Below, one piece after another: positions 1-8,455 of a stretch of DNA of 64,000 nucleotides (position 1 is its first letter; each line of letters starts with the position of its first letter). The translations under genes were made by a program, and so were the position numbers. This DNA is from Catenulispora sp. MAP5-51. Lineage in GTDB: Bacteria > Actinomycetota > Actinomycetes > Streptomycetales > Catenulisporaceae. The DNA lies in the NCBI RefSeq assembly GCF_041261205.1, contig NZ_JBGCCH010000023.1:62001-126000 (forward strand). The letters are read 5' to 3'. The notes under the pieces were generated by a model. That model was not told where the DNA came from, searched no databases, and saw only the letters and a program-made list of their open reading frames with translations.

Positions 1-1303
1 CCCCGTCCACCCCGCCCTGCGCCGGCCGCCTGTTCTCGACGGCGGAGACCGACGGGACCGACGACTTCAGCCGGCACAGCGACCCGGCGGCGACGTTGCC
101 CCGCGACCCGCCGCCGGTGGCGTACCCGCGGATGCGGACCTCGTCGCCCTTCTGGGGCACGGCTCCGTAGTACCGCAGGCTCCCGTCCGGCTCGCGCACC
201 GCGGGGCCGAACAGGACCAGTCCGCTGACCGCGTCCAGCGTGAAGTGGCGGTCGTCGGGACCGCTGTCGGCGAAGTGCTCGACCTGCGTCCACTCCAGCC
301 AGCCCGCCGGCGAGCTCGTCTCCACCACCGGCGGCCCGTAGCCCACCAGGACCGGGCTGCGCCGCAGCGGGAACTGCTGGCCCGGCACGCCCTCGGCGCG
401 GCCCAGCGACTCGCTCTCGACCGGCTCGGCGTGCACGGCCTCGACGGTGCCGCCGACCGTCCCCACGCTCAGCCCCTCGATCACCGGGGAGCCGGTATAA
501 GGGGGCTGGCCCGGCTCGGGCTCGATGATGCGGGCCCTGATCCACCCGGCGCGCTCGCCGTCGATCACCCCGGCCGTGTGGCCTTCCGGCACGTGCAGCA
601 CGATCGCCCCGGACCTGTTCAGACCGCCGGTCTCGTCGAGCCCGACCTCGCAGGGCACCCAGCCGTCATCGGTCCGCGCCTCCCAGATCAGCGGCGGGTA
701 GTCGGGGTTGACGCCGACGCCTTCGACCCGGCCCCGGAAGCCGAGCCTGATCACGCAGCCGGGCACCGGGTCCGACAAACCCGCCAGCAGGGCGTCGCCG
801 ACGACGGGACGCTGCCGGAACGCCCGGAACGACTTGCCCTCGGCGAGTTGCCGGGTGCGGTCCTCGCTCGCCGTCCCGTCGTCGACCGGGCTGCGGAGCT
901 TGGCCAGCACAGCGGGAACCAGCGTCAGCTCCCTGGACGTGCTGAACACCACCGACTCGGCGGTGGCCGTGCGCAGCGTGCCGACCCGCGCGCCGGCGGG
1001 CACGCTCAGCCGGGTGTGCGCCGGGCTGGAGAGCCAGAACGTGACCGGGGCCCGCGCCGGCGTCGGCGCGAGCATCCGCAGCCCGATCATGTTCAGGAAG
1101 CTGATGTACAGCCGGTCCGGCACCCGGTTGAGCCGGTACAGGAGCTGGTCGGTCATCTGCGCGAAGGTCTCGATCAGGGTGACGCCCGGATCGGAGACGT
1201 TGTGGTCGGTCCACTCCGGGCAGCGCCGCATCACCAGGCGCTTGGCCTCGTCCACCAGGTCCTGGAACCGGCGGTCGTCGAGGTCGGGGGCCGGCAGGGG
1301 CAT
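1..1303 (-). CDS. gpJ-like baseplate assembly protein (partial, runs off left edge)
   Basis: Baseplate wedge protein of an extracellular contractile injection system (eCIS), related to phage gpJ/gp47 and Afp11/12. Read on the minus strand from ATG at 1303 the frame stays open to base 1, so the C-terminus is outside the window. The N-terminus starts MPLPAPDLDDRRFQDLV and carries the family pattern DPGVTLIETFAQMTDQLLYRLNR near residues 38-58; near the left edge VENRRPAQGGVDG matches the conserved gpJ stretch that precedes the assembly core. The start codon shares one base with the stop of the gp25 gene (TGATG), so it is translationally coupled. It is the last gene of the eCIS operon visible here. 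Family call is firm; the exact Afp11 versus Afp12 equivalence is not decided. Confidence 0.9.
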   Translation of the reverse strand, partial: MPLPAPDLDDRRFQDLVDEAKRLVMRRCPEWTDHNVSDPGVTLIETFAQMTDQLLYRLNRVPDRLYISFLNMIGLRMLAPTPARAPVTFWLSSPAHTRLSVPAGARVGTLRTATAESVVFSTSRELTLVPAVLAKLRSPVDDGTASEDRTRQLAEGKSFRAFRQRPVVGDALLAGLSDPVPGCVIRLGFRGRVEGVGVNPDYPPLIWEARTDDGWVPCEVGLDETGGLNRSGAIVLHVPEGHTAGVIDGERAGWIRARIIEPEPGQPPYTGSPVIEGLSVGTVGGTVEAVHAEPVESESLGRAEGVPGQQFPLRRSPVLVGYGPPVVETSSPAGWLEWTQVEHFADSGPDDRHFTLDAVSGLVLFGPAVREPDGSLRYYGAVPQKGDEVRIRGYATGGGSRGNVAAGSLCRLKSSVPSVSAVENRRPAQGGVDG

Positions 1304-1710
1304 CAGTCCTCACCCTCCTGTCGCTGGGGGATCGTGTAGAAGGGGAAGACGAGGTTGCGCGGGCTGTTCGTGCCGGGCACGACGTAGCCGATGTCGATGT
1401 ACAGCAGGCCGGGCCGGTCGGCGTCGGGGTACACGTCCACCTCGGCGACGTCGGCCCGCGGCTCCCACTGCTCGATCGCCTCGCGCACCACGTCGGCGAT
1501 CTCGGCGGCCTTGTGCGCCCCGGCCCCGTCGAACACGTAGTCCCGCAGGGTGCTGCCGAACCCGGGCCGCATCGGCCGCTCGCCGGGATAGGTCGTCAGG
1601 ATCAGCCGCATCGCCTGCTCCAGGTTGGCCGTCCCGGACACGGTGGCCATGCCGCCGGTGGGCTCGACGGAGAAGGGGAACGCCCAGCCGCTGCCGATGA
1701 AGTCGGTCAC
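1303..1710 (-). CDS. gp25-like baseplate protein
   Basis: Small baseplate wedge protein of the gp25/Afp9 family, about 135 residues, which nucleates sheath assembly on the baseplate in contractile tails. The start of the mature frame TDFIGSGWAFPFSVEPTGG and the central EQAMRLILTTYPGERPMRPGFG are diagnostic. Two GTG starts are possible: 1719, which overlaps the spike stop as GTGA, and 1710 (VTDFIG), chosen here because homologues begin at this point. The stop overlaps the start of the gpJ gene by one base. No PAAR gene lies between the spike gene and this one, which is where many eCIS loci carry it. Confidence 0.92.
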   Translation of the reverse strand: MTDFIGSGWAFPFSVEPTGGMATVSGTANLEQAMRLILTTYPGERPMRPGFGSTLRDYVFDGAGAHKAAEIADVVREAIEQWEPRADVAEVDVYPDADRPGLLYIDIGYVVPGTNSPRNLVFPFYTIPQRQEGED

Positions 1711-1715
1711 GGTCC

Positions 1716-3551
1716 TCACCCGCCCAGCGAGATCGAGGCGCCGGACACGGAGACCGTGCCCCGGCTCTGGATGGTCAGCGAGGCCGCGGACTTCAGGGTC
1801 AGCGAGTCCCCGCCGTCGATGGTCACGGTGCCGCCCTCGCCGGTGACGATGTTCACCGTGCCGCCCGGGCCGCACTTCACGGTCAGCTGCCCCGGCGGGC
1901 TCTCCGGCGCGCAGGCGAGCTCCACCGAACCCTTGACCGCGTCCATGACCAGCCCGATCACGCCGTCGCCGGTCCCGAGCAGGATCTGCGAGCTCTCCGG
2001 CTTCGGGTCCTGGCCCATCTCGTCCAGGAACACCAGCCGGTTGCCCGAGGCCGAGACGAAGCCGCGGCGCGCGACCGAGGAGTCCGCCCCGCCTGGCCCC
2101 TGGCGAACAGCGTCGCCGCCCAGACTGTAGGCGCTCTTCTCGGTCACCAGACCGCCGAGCACGTAAGGGCGTCGCGGGTCGCCGAACTCGAACCCGACCA
2201 GCACCTGGTCGCCGACCTCGGGCAGGAACATCGCACCGCTGCGCGCCCCGGCGCCGAACTGCACGACCGGGGCCCAGTCCGTGCGGACGTCCGGGGACAG
2301 CCACGGCAGCGTCAGCCGCACCCGGGCGTGGCCGTCGCCGATGTCGTCGACGATCGCGCAGACCGGGCCGGGGATCCGGGCGGTCGACCCCGACGCCGCG
2401 GCGCCGCCGGAGGCCAGGCCGAGCAGGGTGCGGTCGTGGCCGCCGCCGGCGGCGAACTCGGTACGGTAGCCGTCCTCCGTCGGGTCGAAGACGTGCCGGG
2501 CGCGGGTGACCAGCCAGGTTGCGGGGAAGTGCCCGGGGACGCCGGTGACCTTCACCGTCGTGCCGGGGCGGATCGCGGGGTCGCCCCACGCCTCGCCCTC
2601 GGCCTCGGCGAAGGTGGCGCCGACGGAGGCGGCGAGCGCCGCGGCAGCCGTCTGCGGGTTCGCGACCGGGACCGTGCCCACGACGTGGGCCGTCGGGCTC
2701 GGCGGGGGCCCGAGGTCCCGTCCGCCGGCCGGTTCGGCCTCCTCGGGCGCCGCCTTCTTGCCGAACAGGCCTTTGACTTCGGTCATGCCCTGGGTGCGCG
2801 GCGCCGAGACCGAGGCCGCGGAGGTCGGCACCGGGTCGGTCGCGGACAGCCGGGCCCGCAGCGGGTCCCAGACCCGGACCTCGACGTCCGGGGTCAGGTT
2901 CCCGGCGGTGACGCGGGGCTCGAAGCGCAGCAGGGTGCCGGGGATGGTCAGCTCCGCGACGCCTTCGTCCCCGTGCGCGATCTGGGACGCCTTACGGAAG
3001 TGGAAGCGGCCGTCGGCCATCCCGAACTCGTAGCCGATCTCGCCGGCCCGCTGGTCCAGGAACTCCCAGTCCGTCTGGTTGCACTGGAGCAGATGGTCGT
3101 GGACGGTGTCGGTCTCGAAGACCTCGCCGATCTCCAGGTCCGCCTCGCGGGCGATCCGCCGGGCGACGTCGGAGTCGGTCATGTCGTCGAACGTGCGGCT
3201 CCGGCGTGCGCGTTGAAGCCGGTGGCACAGGTCGTAGCCGCGCACGGTGGTCTGCCCGCCGTTGCCCCGGTAGCAGCCCTCGACGGCGGTGACCTCGCCC
3301 ACGACCAGCTTGGCTCCGGCGGTGGGACCGGCGCCGACCTGGACGCGCGCGCCGATGCGGAGCCCGGCGTCCCCGAGCGCGGCGCCGGTGAGGTCGTGGA
3401 AGGTGAGCGCGAAGGCGGTGGGCCAGCGCAGGTCCGCGTCCACCTCGAGCCGCACCAGGCAGGTCGCGGCCAGGCCGGACAGCGCCATGGACCCCTCGCC
3501 GACGAGCACCTTCGGCCAGACGACGGGGGCGGTCTCCGCCGACCCGCTCAT
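1716..3551 (-). CDS. VgrG/gp5-like spike protein (Afp8-type)
   Basis: Central spike of the eCIS, 611 residues. ATG at 3551 overlaps the stop of the tube-LysM gene as ATGA. Residues about 1-240 form the phage gpD/gp27-like hub (VRGYDLCHRLQRARRSRTF, then CNQTDWEFLDQRAGEIGYEF). A low-complexity Pro/Glu linker sits near 255-290. Residues about 385-480 are the gp5 OB-fold (IPGPVCAIVDDIGDGHARVR, DQVLVGFEFGDPRRPYVLGG). The C-terminus is an alternating T/S-rich strand repeat (VTIDGGDSLTLKSAASLTIQ) expected to form the trimeric beta-helix needle. No effector domain is fused after the needle. Family assignment is clear; which partner closes the tip is unknown. Confidence 0.92.
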   Translation of the reverse strand: MSGSAETAPVVWPKVLVGEGSMALSGLAATCLVRLEVDADLRWPTAFALTFHDLTGAALGDAGLRIGARVQVGAGPTAGAKLVVGEVTAVEGCYRGNGGQTTVRGYDLCHRLQRARRSRTFDDMTDSDVARRIAREADLEIGEVFETDTVHDHLLQCNQTDWEFLDQRAGEIGYEFGMADGRFHFRKASQIAHGDEGVAELTIPGTLLRFEPRVTAGNLTPDVEVRVWDPLRARLSATDPVPTSAASVSAPRTQGMTEVKGLFGKKAAPEEAEPAGGRDLGPPPSPTAHVVGTVPVANPQTAAAALAASVGATFAEAEGEAWGDPAIRPGTTVKVTGVPGHFPATWLVTRARHVFDPTEDGYRTEFAAGGGHDRTLLGLASGGAAASGSTARIPGPVCAIVDDIGDGHARVRLTLPWLSPDVRTDWAPVVQFGAGARSGAMFLPEVGDQVLVGFEFGDPRRPYVLGGLVTEKSAYSLGGDAVRQGPGGADSSVARRGFVSASGNRLVFLDEMGQDPKPESSQILLGTGDGVIGLVMDAVKGSVELACAPESPPGQLTVKCGPGGTVNIVTGEGGTVTIDGGDSLTLKSAASLTIQSRGTVSVSGASISLGG

Positions 3552-4822
3552 CCTTCGGTCTCCTGCGCGCTCGGCAGGTACACGGCCGTCCCGGGCCGGA
3601 CCCGCAGCGGATCGTCGAAGCCGTTCGCGGCGGCGATCTCGCGCCAGCGCCCCGGCCCGCCGTAGGTGCTGGTCGCCAGCGCGGGCAGCGTCTCGGCGCC
3701 GGTGAGGACGTGCGTGCCGCGTCCGGGCAGGCCGCCGGAGGTCGGATTGGTCCCGGGCCTGGTGCCGGGGACCTCCTCGAGGGTGAGGGTGACCGTGGCC
3801 CGCACCGGTGTCCCGGTGCGGCTGAACCTGGTGTACTTCGCGGTCACATCCGTGAGGTAGACAGACAGGCTCCTCTGCTTGCCCCAGCGGAACTCCAGGC
3901 TGGGGGGCCGCCACTTCAGCGCCGAGCCGGTCGCCGGGACGGGTTTGAGGAAGGTCCAGCCGATCAGGCGATCGCAGATCTCCTCCACGTCGTCGCCGTC
4001 GAAGACCACCGCGTCCAGGGTGATCTTCGTCTTGTTCTCGGCCGGCCGCCGCTGGCCGTTCCCCTTGGTCGGGGGGCTTGTCTTCGGGTCCGGCGGCGTT
4101 TCGGCCGGAACCGCCAACGCGGTGTGCGCCACCGTCATCGCCGCCGGGTTGTAGTGGAACAGGACGCTCTCATCGCTCAGGCTGAGCCGGGCATTGGCGG
4201 CACTGGCCTTGTGCGGGACGGACGTGTGCGGCAGGAAGCCCTCGTGCGCGAGGGTCAGCCGCTCCAGGGCGATCTCGCCCCCGGACGCTTTCAGCTCCGG
4301 TCCGTTCCAGGAGACGGGGACCGCGTTGTGCAGCGCCCAGGAGCAGACAGGGTTCTGCTGGCAGTCCTGCAGGGTGATGAGCACGATCCCCTTGGGCAGC
4401 TCCTCCATCCCCGCCTCGCGGTTCACCCAGTCCTTGACGAGCTTGTCGAGCCAGGTCTGCAGTTCCTTCGAGGGCTTGTGCTCCATGGCCCGCTCCAGGA
4501 CCACGGGCGTGTGCTTCACGGCCTTCGGCAGCACGGCCTTGCCCCCGTAGTCGCCGCCGACCTCGATCTCCTCCCACTCGAACCCGACGTGCAGCCCGGT
4601 GCACGAGGACCACTCGCCGAGCCGCTGGCTGCCGGTCTCGGTGGAGAAGGTCACGATGAACCGCATGGACAGGCCATAGAGCGGGAACGCGGAATCGGCC
4701 CCCTGCAAAGCCCGCGCCGCCGACATCCCGGTCGACAGCCCGGTGCCGGCGGCCGGCGCCACCGCCCCCGCGAGCTGGGCCGGCCCCTGCCCGGCGGCCG
4801 AGGCGAACATATCGATGGTCAT
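3548..4822 (-). CDS. Fusion of gp19-like tail tube domain and LysM tail-assembly protein
   Basis: A 424-residue eCIS protein with two modules. Residues about 50-212 look like the gp19/conserved phage tail region (FPLYGLSMRFIVTFSTETG, WSSCTGLHVGFEWEEIEVGG, then LERLTLAHEGFLP). Residues about 213-424 match the Afp7/LysM type: LFHYNPAAMTV, TKITLDAVVFDGDDVEEICD, and a C-terminal LysM motif from HVLTGAETLPALATSTYG to PGTAVYLPSA. In most eCIS loci these are separate genes, so the fusion would tie the last tube ring directly to the hub-binding LysM protein. Coupled to the spike gene by an ATGA overlap. The fold call for the first half is by pattern only. Confidence 0.85.
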   Translation of the reverse strand: MTIDMFASAAGQGPAQLAGAVAPAAGTGLSTGMSAARALQGADSAFPLYGLSMRFIVTFSTETGSQRLGEWSSCTGLHVGFEWEEIEVGGDYGGKAVLPKAVKHTPVVLERAMEHKPSKELQTWLDKLVKDWVNREAGMEELPKGIVLITLQDCQQNPVCSWALHNAVPVSWNGPELKASGGEIALERLTLAHEGFLPHTSVPHKASAANARLSLSDESVLFHYNPAAMTVAHTALAVPAETPPDPKTSPPTKGNGQRRPAENKTKITLDAVVFDGDDVEEICDRLIGWTFLKPVPATGSALKWRPPSLEFRWGKQRSLSVYLTDVTAKYTRFSRTGTPVRATVTLTLEEVPGTRPGTNPTSGGLPGRGTHVLTGAETLPALATSTYGGPGRWREIAAANGFDDPLRVRPGTAVYLPSAQETEG

Positions 4823-4931
4823 GGACGGATGCCTTTCAGCTGCCAGGGGACGGTGCCGGCGGCGGGACGGCCCTGGCGCGCGCCCGGTGCCCGAGATTCG
4901 GCGGCGGGCAACGGCGCGCGGGCCGGCGCGG

Positions 4932-5435
4932 TCAGATCGGGGACAGCATCGAGATGGCGTCTTCCAGGAAGCCGGTGTGCGCGAGCTCGAGCGTCTCGAT
5001 CACGGGCTTGCCGGTCTCGGCGTTCAGGTTGTCGATGCTCCACTTGATCGGGAAGAACTCGTTCAGCCGCCACTGGACGAGCGGCATCCCGGCGAAGTCC
5101 ACGAGCTGGATCGTCCCGCTCTGCGGTTTCGGGTTCTTGGACGTCTCGTTCAGCCAGTGCTGCACGACCCGCGAGTACGGACTGGCCGCGCGGCTGAGCG
5201 CGATCGTCTCGTAGGTGGTGGCCCCGGGCAGGACGCAGATCTTGTTCCCCTGATCGCCCACGCGGTACTCGATCGGCTTCCATCTCACCGAGAGCCCGGA
5301 CACCTTCTGCCATTCCCCGATGTGGTAGGCGACGTTGTCGATCAGGACCGCGTAGCGATGGCCCATGCCGACGAACCCTTCCAGGGCGGTCTGCGCGCTC
5401 TCGGCTCCGCCGAGCACCGATCCGAACCCGTCCAC
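4932..5435 (-). CDS. gp19-family tail tube protein (third tube-like protein)
   Basis: A 167-residue phage tail region protein (gp19/Afp5 family). GTG at 5435 is the only good start (VDGFGSVLGG). GHRYAVLIDNVAYHIGEWQKVSGLSVRW and the closing IETLELAHTGFLEDA follow the tube-family pattern of an inner hairpin, a middle WK/PIEYRVGDQGN strand and a final LAHxG strand. It lies between the DUF4157 gene and the tube-LysM fusion, apart from the two main tube genes next to the sheath, so it may form a special ring near the baseplate (inference from position). Confidence 0.85.
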   Translation of the reverse strand: MDGFGSVLGGAESAQTALEGFVGMGHRYAVLIDNVAYHIGEWQKVSGLSVRWKPIEYRVGDQGNKICVLPGATTYETIALSRAASPYSRVVQHWLNETSKNPKPQSGTIQLVDFAGMPLVQWRLNEFFPIKWSIDNLNAETGKPVIETLELAHTGFLEDAISMLSPI

Positions 5436-5465
5436 GCCACCGCCTCGATCCTTGTCTTGGGGTCT

Positions 5466-7778
5466 TCATCTCGCCCAGCCCAGCGGGCCGACCTCGCCGA
5501 GCCGGCCGGCGCGCTCCCGGTCCAGGAGCAGCTCACGTCGCAGCCGGCCCTCGATCCTGCGGTACACCTGGCCCGCGAGTTCTTCGACATCGTCCGGGTC
5601 GTCGAGGTCCAGCGAGCGCCGGCGGTCGAGCTCGGCGAGCTTGTCCCGCACCGCTGCCAGTGCCGGGTCCGGACCGGCCGGGCTGGCAGAACTGGCCGGG
5701 CTGGTCGGGCTGGTCGGGCTGGTCGGGCTCGCCGACGTGTCGGGGCGCGGCGGCCCGGCCGTCCCCGTGCCGACTCCGAGCAACGAAGCCGGACCGCTCG
5801 GCGGGACCGAGGGCGCGGCGGCGATCGTCACATCGGTTACTTGGCGCTGCACCTGGGGCGTCGCAGCGGCCTGCCACGGAGCCGTCCAGGACGCCGCGGG
5901 CATCGAGCCGCCCGCGTTCGGCGGCGTGATCGGCGGCGCACTGAGCGGCGTGCCCAGCCCGCGGGCCCGGCGTTCGGCGGCCACCGCCTCGGCTTCCAGA
6001 GCCATGCCGGCCGCGGAGTCCTCGGCAGGAAGCCCGGCGCCGAGAACGCGTTGCTGAGCGGCATGGGTGAGCTCGTGCGCGAGCAGCCCGCGCGCGACGG
6101 GACGGTCGAGCGGCCCGGCCTCGGAGGGCAGGAGCACCTCGCCGTCCCGGGCCAGGGCACGTGCGCCGAGCGCCTGAGCGGCGGCCGTCGCCTCGGGACC
6201 GCGGTGGATCGGCACATCGGAGACGTCGACACCCTGCTCCCGACGGACCGCCTCGGCGAGCGCCGGGGGTGCCACCTCCGGTACGGCGGCGATCGGCGGC
6301 GGTTCCTGCGGCCGGGACGCCGGCTCCCGAGACGGCGTCCGCGGATGGATCAGGGCTTTGGGCGCCGGCGTCCGGGCAGCCGCCGAGGCGGCCGCCGGCT
6401 TGGCCGACGGTGCCGCGACGGTGCGCACCGAACGGGGACGCGCGCCTGCGGCAAAGCGGTAGACGAGGCGGACCGGCTTGGCTGCGCGCGGAGAGTCAGG
6501 GGCCTGGGGCAATGGAACCGCCATCGGCTTTGGCTCAGGCACCGGCACCGGCACCGGCACCGGCACCGGCTCCAGCACCAACTCTGGCGGCGCGGCCTCG
6601 GCAGGGAGGACAGGTTCCGGTGGGACGGGTCCCGGTTCCGCGTCCAGAGCGTCCTGTGCGCGTATCGGACTACCGAGGCCGAGCCGCCGACTCTCGGCGA
6701 GCGAGGCACGACGGGTCGCCTTGGGCGGCTGCGCACGCTCTTCCGGCGGAGGCGGCGGCGCGATGCTCGACCACGTGACGCCCTCGGAAATCGCATCGGG
6801 AATGGCATCGGGGGCGGCACCGGGCATCCATGGCGGACGGTAGCTCTCGACCATGCGCAGCCAGGACGAGGAGGCGTAGGGCGTGGACTCCGCGAAGGGT
6901 TCGCCCACGTACTCGTCGGCCGCCTTGACCAGGCTCGGATGCGGCGTGGGCGACGCGACGGCCTTGGCAGTGCGGCGCTGGATGAGGGGAAGCCGCGCGG
7001 CTGGCGGCTCGGATGCCTGGACTCCGGCGGAGTGCGGATCGCTGGTATTCGGGCGGCTGGCGGGCTGCTGAGAAGTCAGCGGCTGAGCAGTGGCTCGAGC
7101 GGCAAGCTCTTCCGCGGCAAGCTCTCGAGTGGCGGGCTCTCGGTTGGCAGGCTCTCGAGTGGCAGGCGGCTGAGCAAGGATCGGCTGAGATGCGCGCAGC
7201 CGGGCAGCACCTGGCTGATCGGCGCGCACGTAGCCAGCGCCTGGCTGGCCGGCACCTGGCTGCTCGGCGCCCACCTGACCGGCGCCTGGCCTATCGGCGC
7301 GAGGCTGAGCAGCAAGCGGCTTGGCCGCCGGGGGCACTTGAGCCGCAAGCTCTCGCGCCGCTCCTGGCAACCGCGCGCCGAGCATCGCCCCAAACCGCCC
7401 GGCACCTGATCCAGCGCTCGTGCTTTCCCTTGTCCCCAATGTCTTTCGGCGACTCCCATTAACCGGCTCGGCGCGAACCGTCGCCAGCCCCATCACCGTC
7501 CCGACAGTCGGCCCGCCGCTATCAGCCGCGGGACGTCTGTCGTTCGGCGCCAAAATCAAAGGCTGGTCGACCGCGGCCGCCATCACCCCCATCGACGGCG
7601 CCACCGTCACCGCCGGCTCGCGAACCGTCAAGACGAGCGGCGGGAGCAGCCTCCAGTCCGCCCGACCGACCGCCCGACTGACCGCCAGACCGCCAGACCG
7701 TCCGACCGCCCTGCCAGAGCCCTGATCGCTCCGCTCATCGCCGCTCCTGCGCTTGCGCCTCCGAAACAGCCGCAGCAT
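5466..7778 (-). CDS. eCIS-associated DUF4157 (eCIS core domain) protein, long low-complexity
   Basis: A 770-residue protein inside the eCIS operon. ATG at 7778 follows a strong GAGGGGAGGGGAG ribosome-binding site. The first ~515 residues are Ala/Pro/Glu-rich with short repeats: ADQPGAGQ-type runs near 165-205, an ATREPANREP-type five-residue repeat near 212-235, and a VPVPVPVP run near 400-412. A compact DUF4157 domain lies near 520-605 with VDVSDVPIHRGPEATAAAQAL and the zinc-protease-like LLAHELTHAAQQ at about 563-574. The C-terminus (about 710-770) is charged and helical (VYRRIEGRLRRELLLDRERA). DUF4157 is known from proteins encoded with eCIS particles and is thought to mark cargo or cargo loaders; whether HELTH is catalytic here is not known. 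Confidence 0.85.
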   Translation of the reverse strand: MLRLFRRRKRRSGDERSDQGSGRAVGRSGGLAVSRAVGRADWRLLPPLVLTVREPAVTVAPSMGVMAAAVDQPLILAPNDRRPAADSGGPTVGTVMGLATVRAEPVNGSRRKTLGTRESTSAGSGAGRFGAMLGARLPGAARELAAQVPPAAKPLAAQPRADRPGAGQVGAEQPGAGQPGAGYVRADQPGAARLRASQPILAQPPATREPANREPATRELAAEELAARATAQPLTSQQPASRPNTSDPHSAGVQASEPPAARLPLIQRRTAKAVASPTPHPSLVKAADEYVGEPFAESTPYASSSWLRMVESYRPPWMPGAAPDAIPDAISEGVTWSSIAPPPPPEERAQPPKATRRASLAESRRLGLGSPIRAQDALDAEPGPVPPEPVLPAEAAPPELVLEPVPVPVPVPVPEPKPMAVPLPQAPDSPRAAKPVRLVYRFAAGARPRSVRTVAAPSAKPAAASAAARTPAPKALIHPRTPSREPASRPQEPPPIAAVPEVAPPALAEAVRREQGVDVSDVPIHRGPEATAAAQALGARALARDGEVLLPSEAGPLDRPVARGLLAHELTHAAQQRVLGAGLPAEDSAAGMALEAEAVAAERRARGLGTPLSAPPITPPNAGGSMPAASWTAPWQAAATPQVQRQVTDVTIAAAPSVPPSGPASLLGVGTGTAGPPRPDTSASPTSPTSPTSPASSASPAGPDPALAAVRDKLAELDRRRSLDLDDPDDVEELAGQVYRRIEGRLRRELLLDRERAGRLGEVGPLGWAR

Positions 7779-7817
7779 CTCCCCTCCCCTCCCTCAATCC
7801 GATCCGCCTTCCCGCCC

Positions 7818-7997
7818 CTACACCCGCCGCCCGGCAGCCGCCCCCTCCGCCTCCATCCGGCTGTGGATCCGGCCGACCTCCCTGATCACCCGGGCTCGGT
7901 CCGGGTGTTCGAGGTCGAGCACGTCCCGCAGCGGCCAGTGCAAGTAGTAGGCGAGGTACACGACTTCCTCCCAGAGCCGGTCGGCCGTGTACGTCAG
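7818..7997 (-). CDS. DUF6760-like small eCIS protein (CTG start)
   Basis: A 59-residue ORF whose sequence TYTADRLWEEVVYLAYYLHW, then LRDVLDLEHPDRARVIREVG, fits the short tail protein (DUF6760 type) found between the assembly protein and DUF4157 gene in actinobacterial eCIS loci. No ATG, GTG or TTG exists in frame upstream of the conserved part; an upstream in-frame TGA limits the frame. The likely start is CTG at 7997, which overlaps the stop of the preceding gene as CTGA, the same geometry as the ATGA overlaps elsewhere in this operon. The stop is TAG at 7820-7818. Function unknown; assembly role is inferred from position. Confidence 0.75.
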   Translation of the reverse strand: MTYTADRLWEEVVYLAYYLHWPLRDVLDLEHPDRARVIREVGRIHSRMEAEGAAAGRRV

Positions 7998-8455
7998 GAT
8001 TCCCCCGGGGCATCACCGGCGATGTCCACCGCGAAGGCGTGCCCGCATTCGGGGCAGGCGACTTCGGCCTCCGTGTGGCCGTCCTGGTTGATGCGCCGGT
8101 AGAGGTCCTGGAGGAAGGCCAGGTCGGAGGCGAACAGGTTCTCGATCATGAGGGTGTCCGCTCCCTGCGCCGCGCCGAGCCCCGCGACCGTGCGGGCCAG
8201 CAACAGGACACTGAGATAGGCCGGGTTCTGCCGGACCCGCGGGTCGCTCTGGCTCGTGATCTCGTCGCGGGCCGTGGCCAGGCGCATCACGCCCTCGCGG
8301 TGCACCCGGCCCTGCTCGTCCACGTAGCCGCGGGGCAGGACGAACGGGTACTTCGTCGTCATCCCCGCCGAGTCTGCCGGCGCCAGCGGCTGTGGCTGCG
8401 GCCGTGACTGTGACTGTGGTGGTAGCTGCGTCAGCATGCTCTCTCCCCCGCTCAT
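7994..8455 (-). CDS. eCIS tail assembly protein with C-terminal CxxC
   Basis: A 153-residue protein; ATG at 8455 overlaps the stop of the tube gene as ATGA. After a Gln/Pro-rich N-terminus (LTQLPPQSQSRPQPQPLAPA) comes KYPFVLPRGYVDEQGRVHREGVMRLATARDEI, resembling phage tail assembly proteins that read out tube proteins, then a helical stretch with PAYLSVLLLARTVAGLG and LFASDLAFLQDLYRRIN. The C-terminus EVACPECGHAFAVDI has one CxxC pair, so zinc binding would need dimerisation or be absent. Such proteins sit between tube and DUF6760 genes in related loci. The precise role is not established. Confidence 0.75.
   Translation of the reverse strand: MSGGESMLTQLPPQSQSRPQPQPLAPADSAGMTTKYPFVLPRGYVDEQGRVHREGVMRLATARDEITSQSDPRVRQNPAYLSVLLLARTVAGLGAAQGADTLMIENLFASDLAFLQDLYRRINQDGHTEAEVACPECGHAFAVDIAGDAPGES

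Noticed and set aside
5692-5727. 9-base CTGGTCGGG repeats considered as a regulatory array
   Set aside because: They code for a Ser-Pro-Thr linker inside the DUF4157 gene.
6541-6576. Six ACCGGC units considered as a CRISPR or regulatory repeat
   Set aside because: A 6-base period in frame coding for a Val-Pro run; no spacers.
4743-7409. Long plus-strand frame of 888 codons opposite the DUF4157 gene
   Set aside because: It is Arg/Gly/Ala-rich antisense shadow of a high-GC gene; no motif, and the minus frame has clear eCIS context and start signals.
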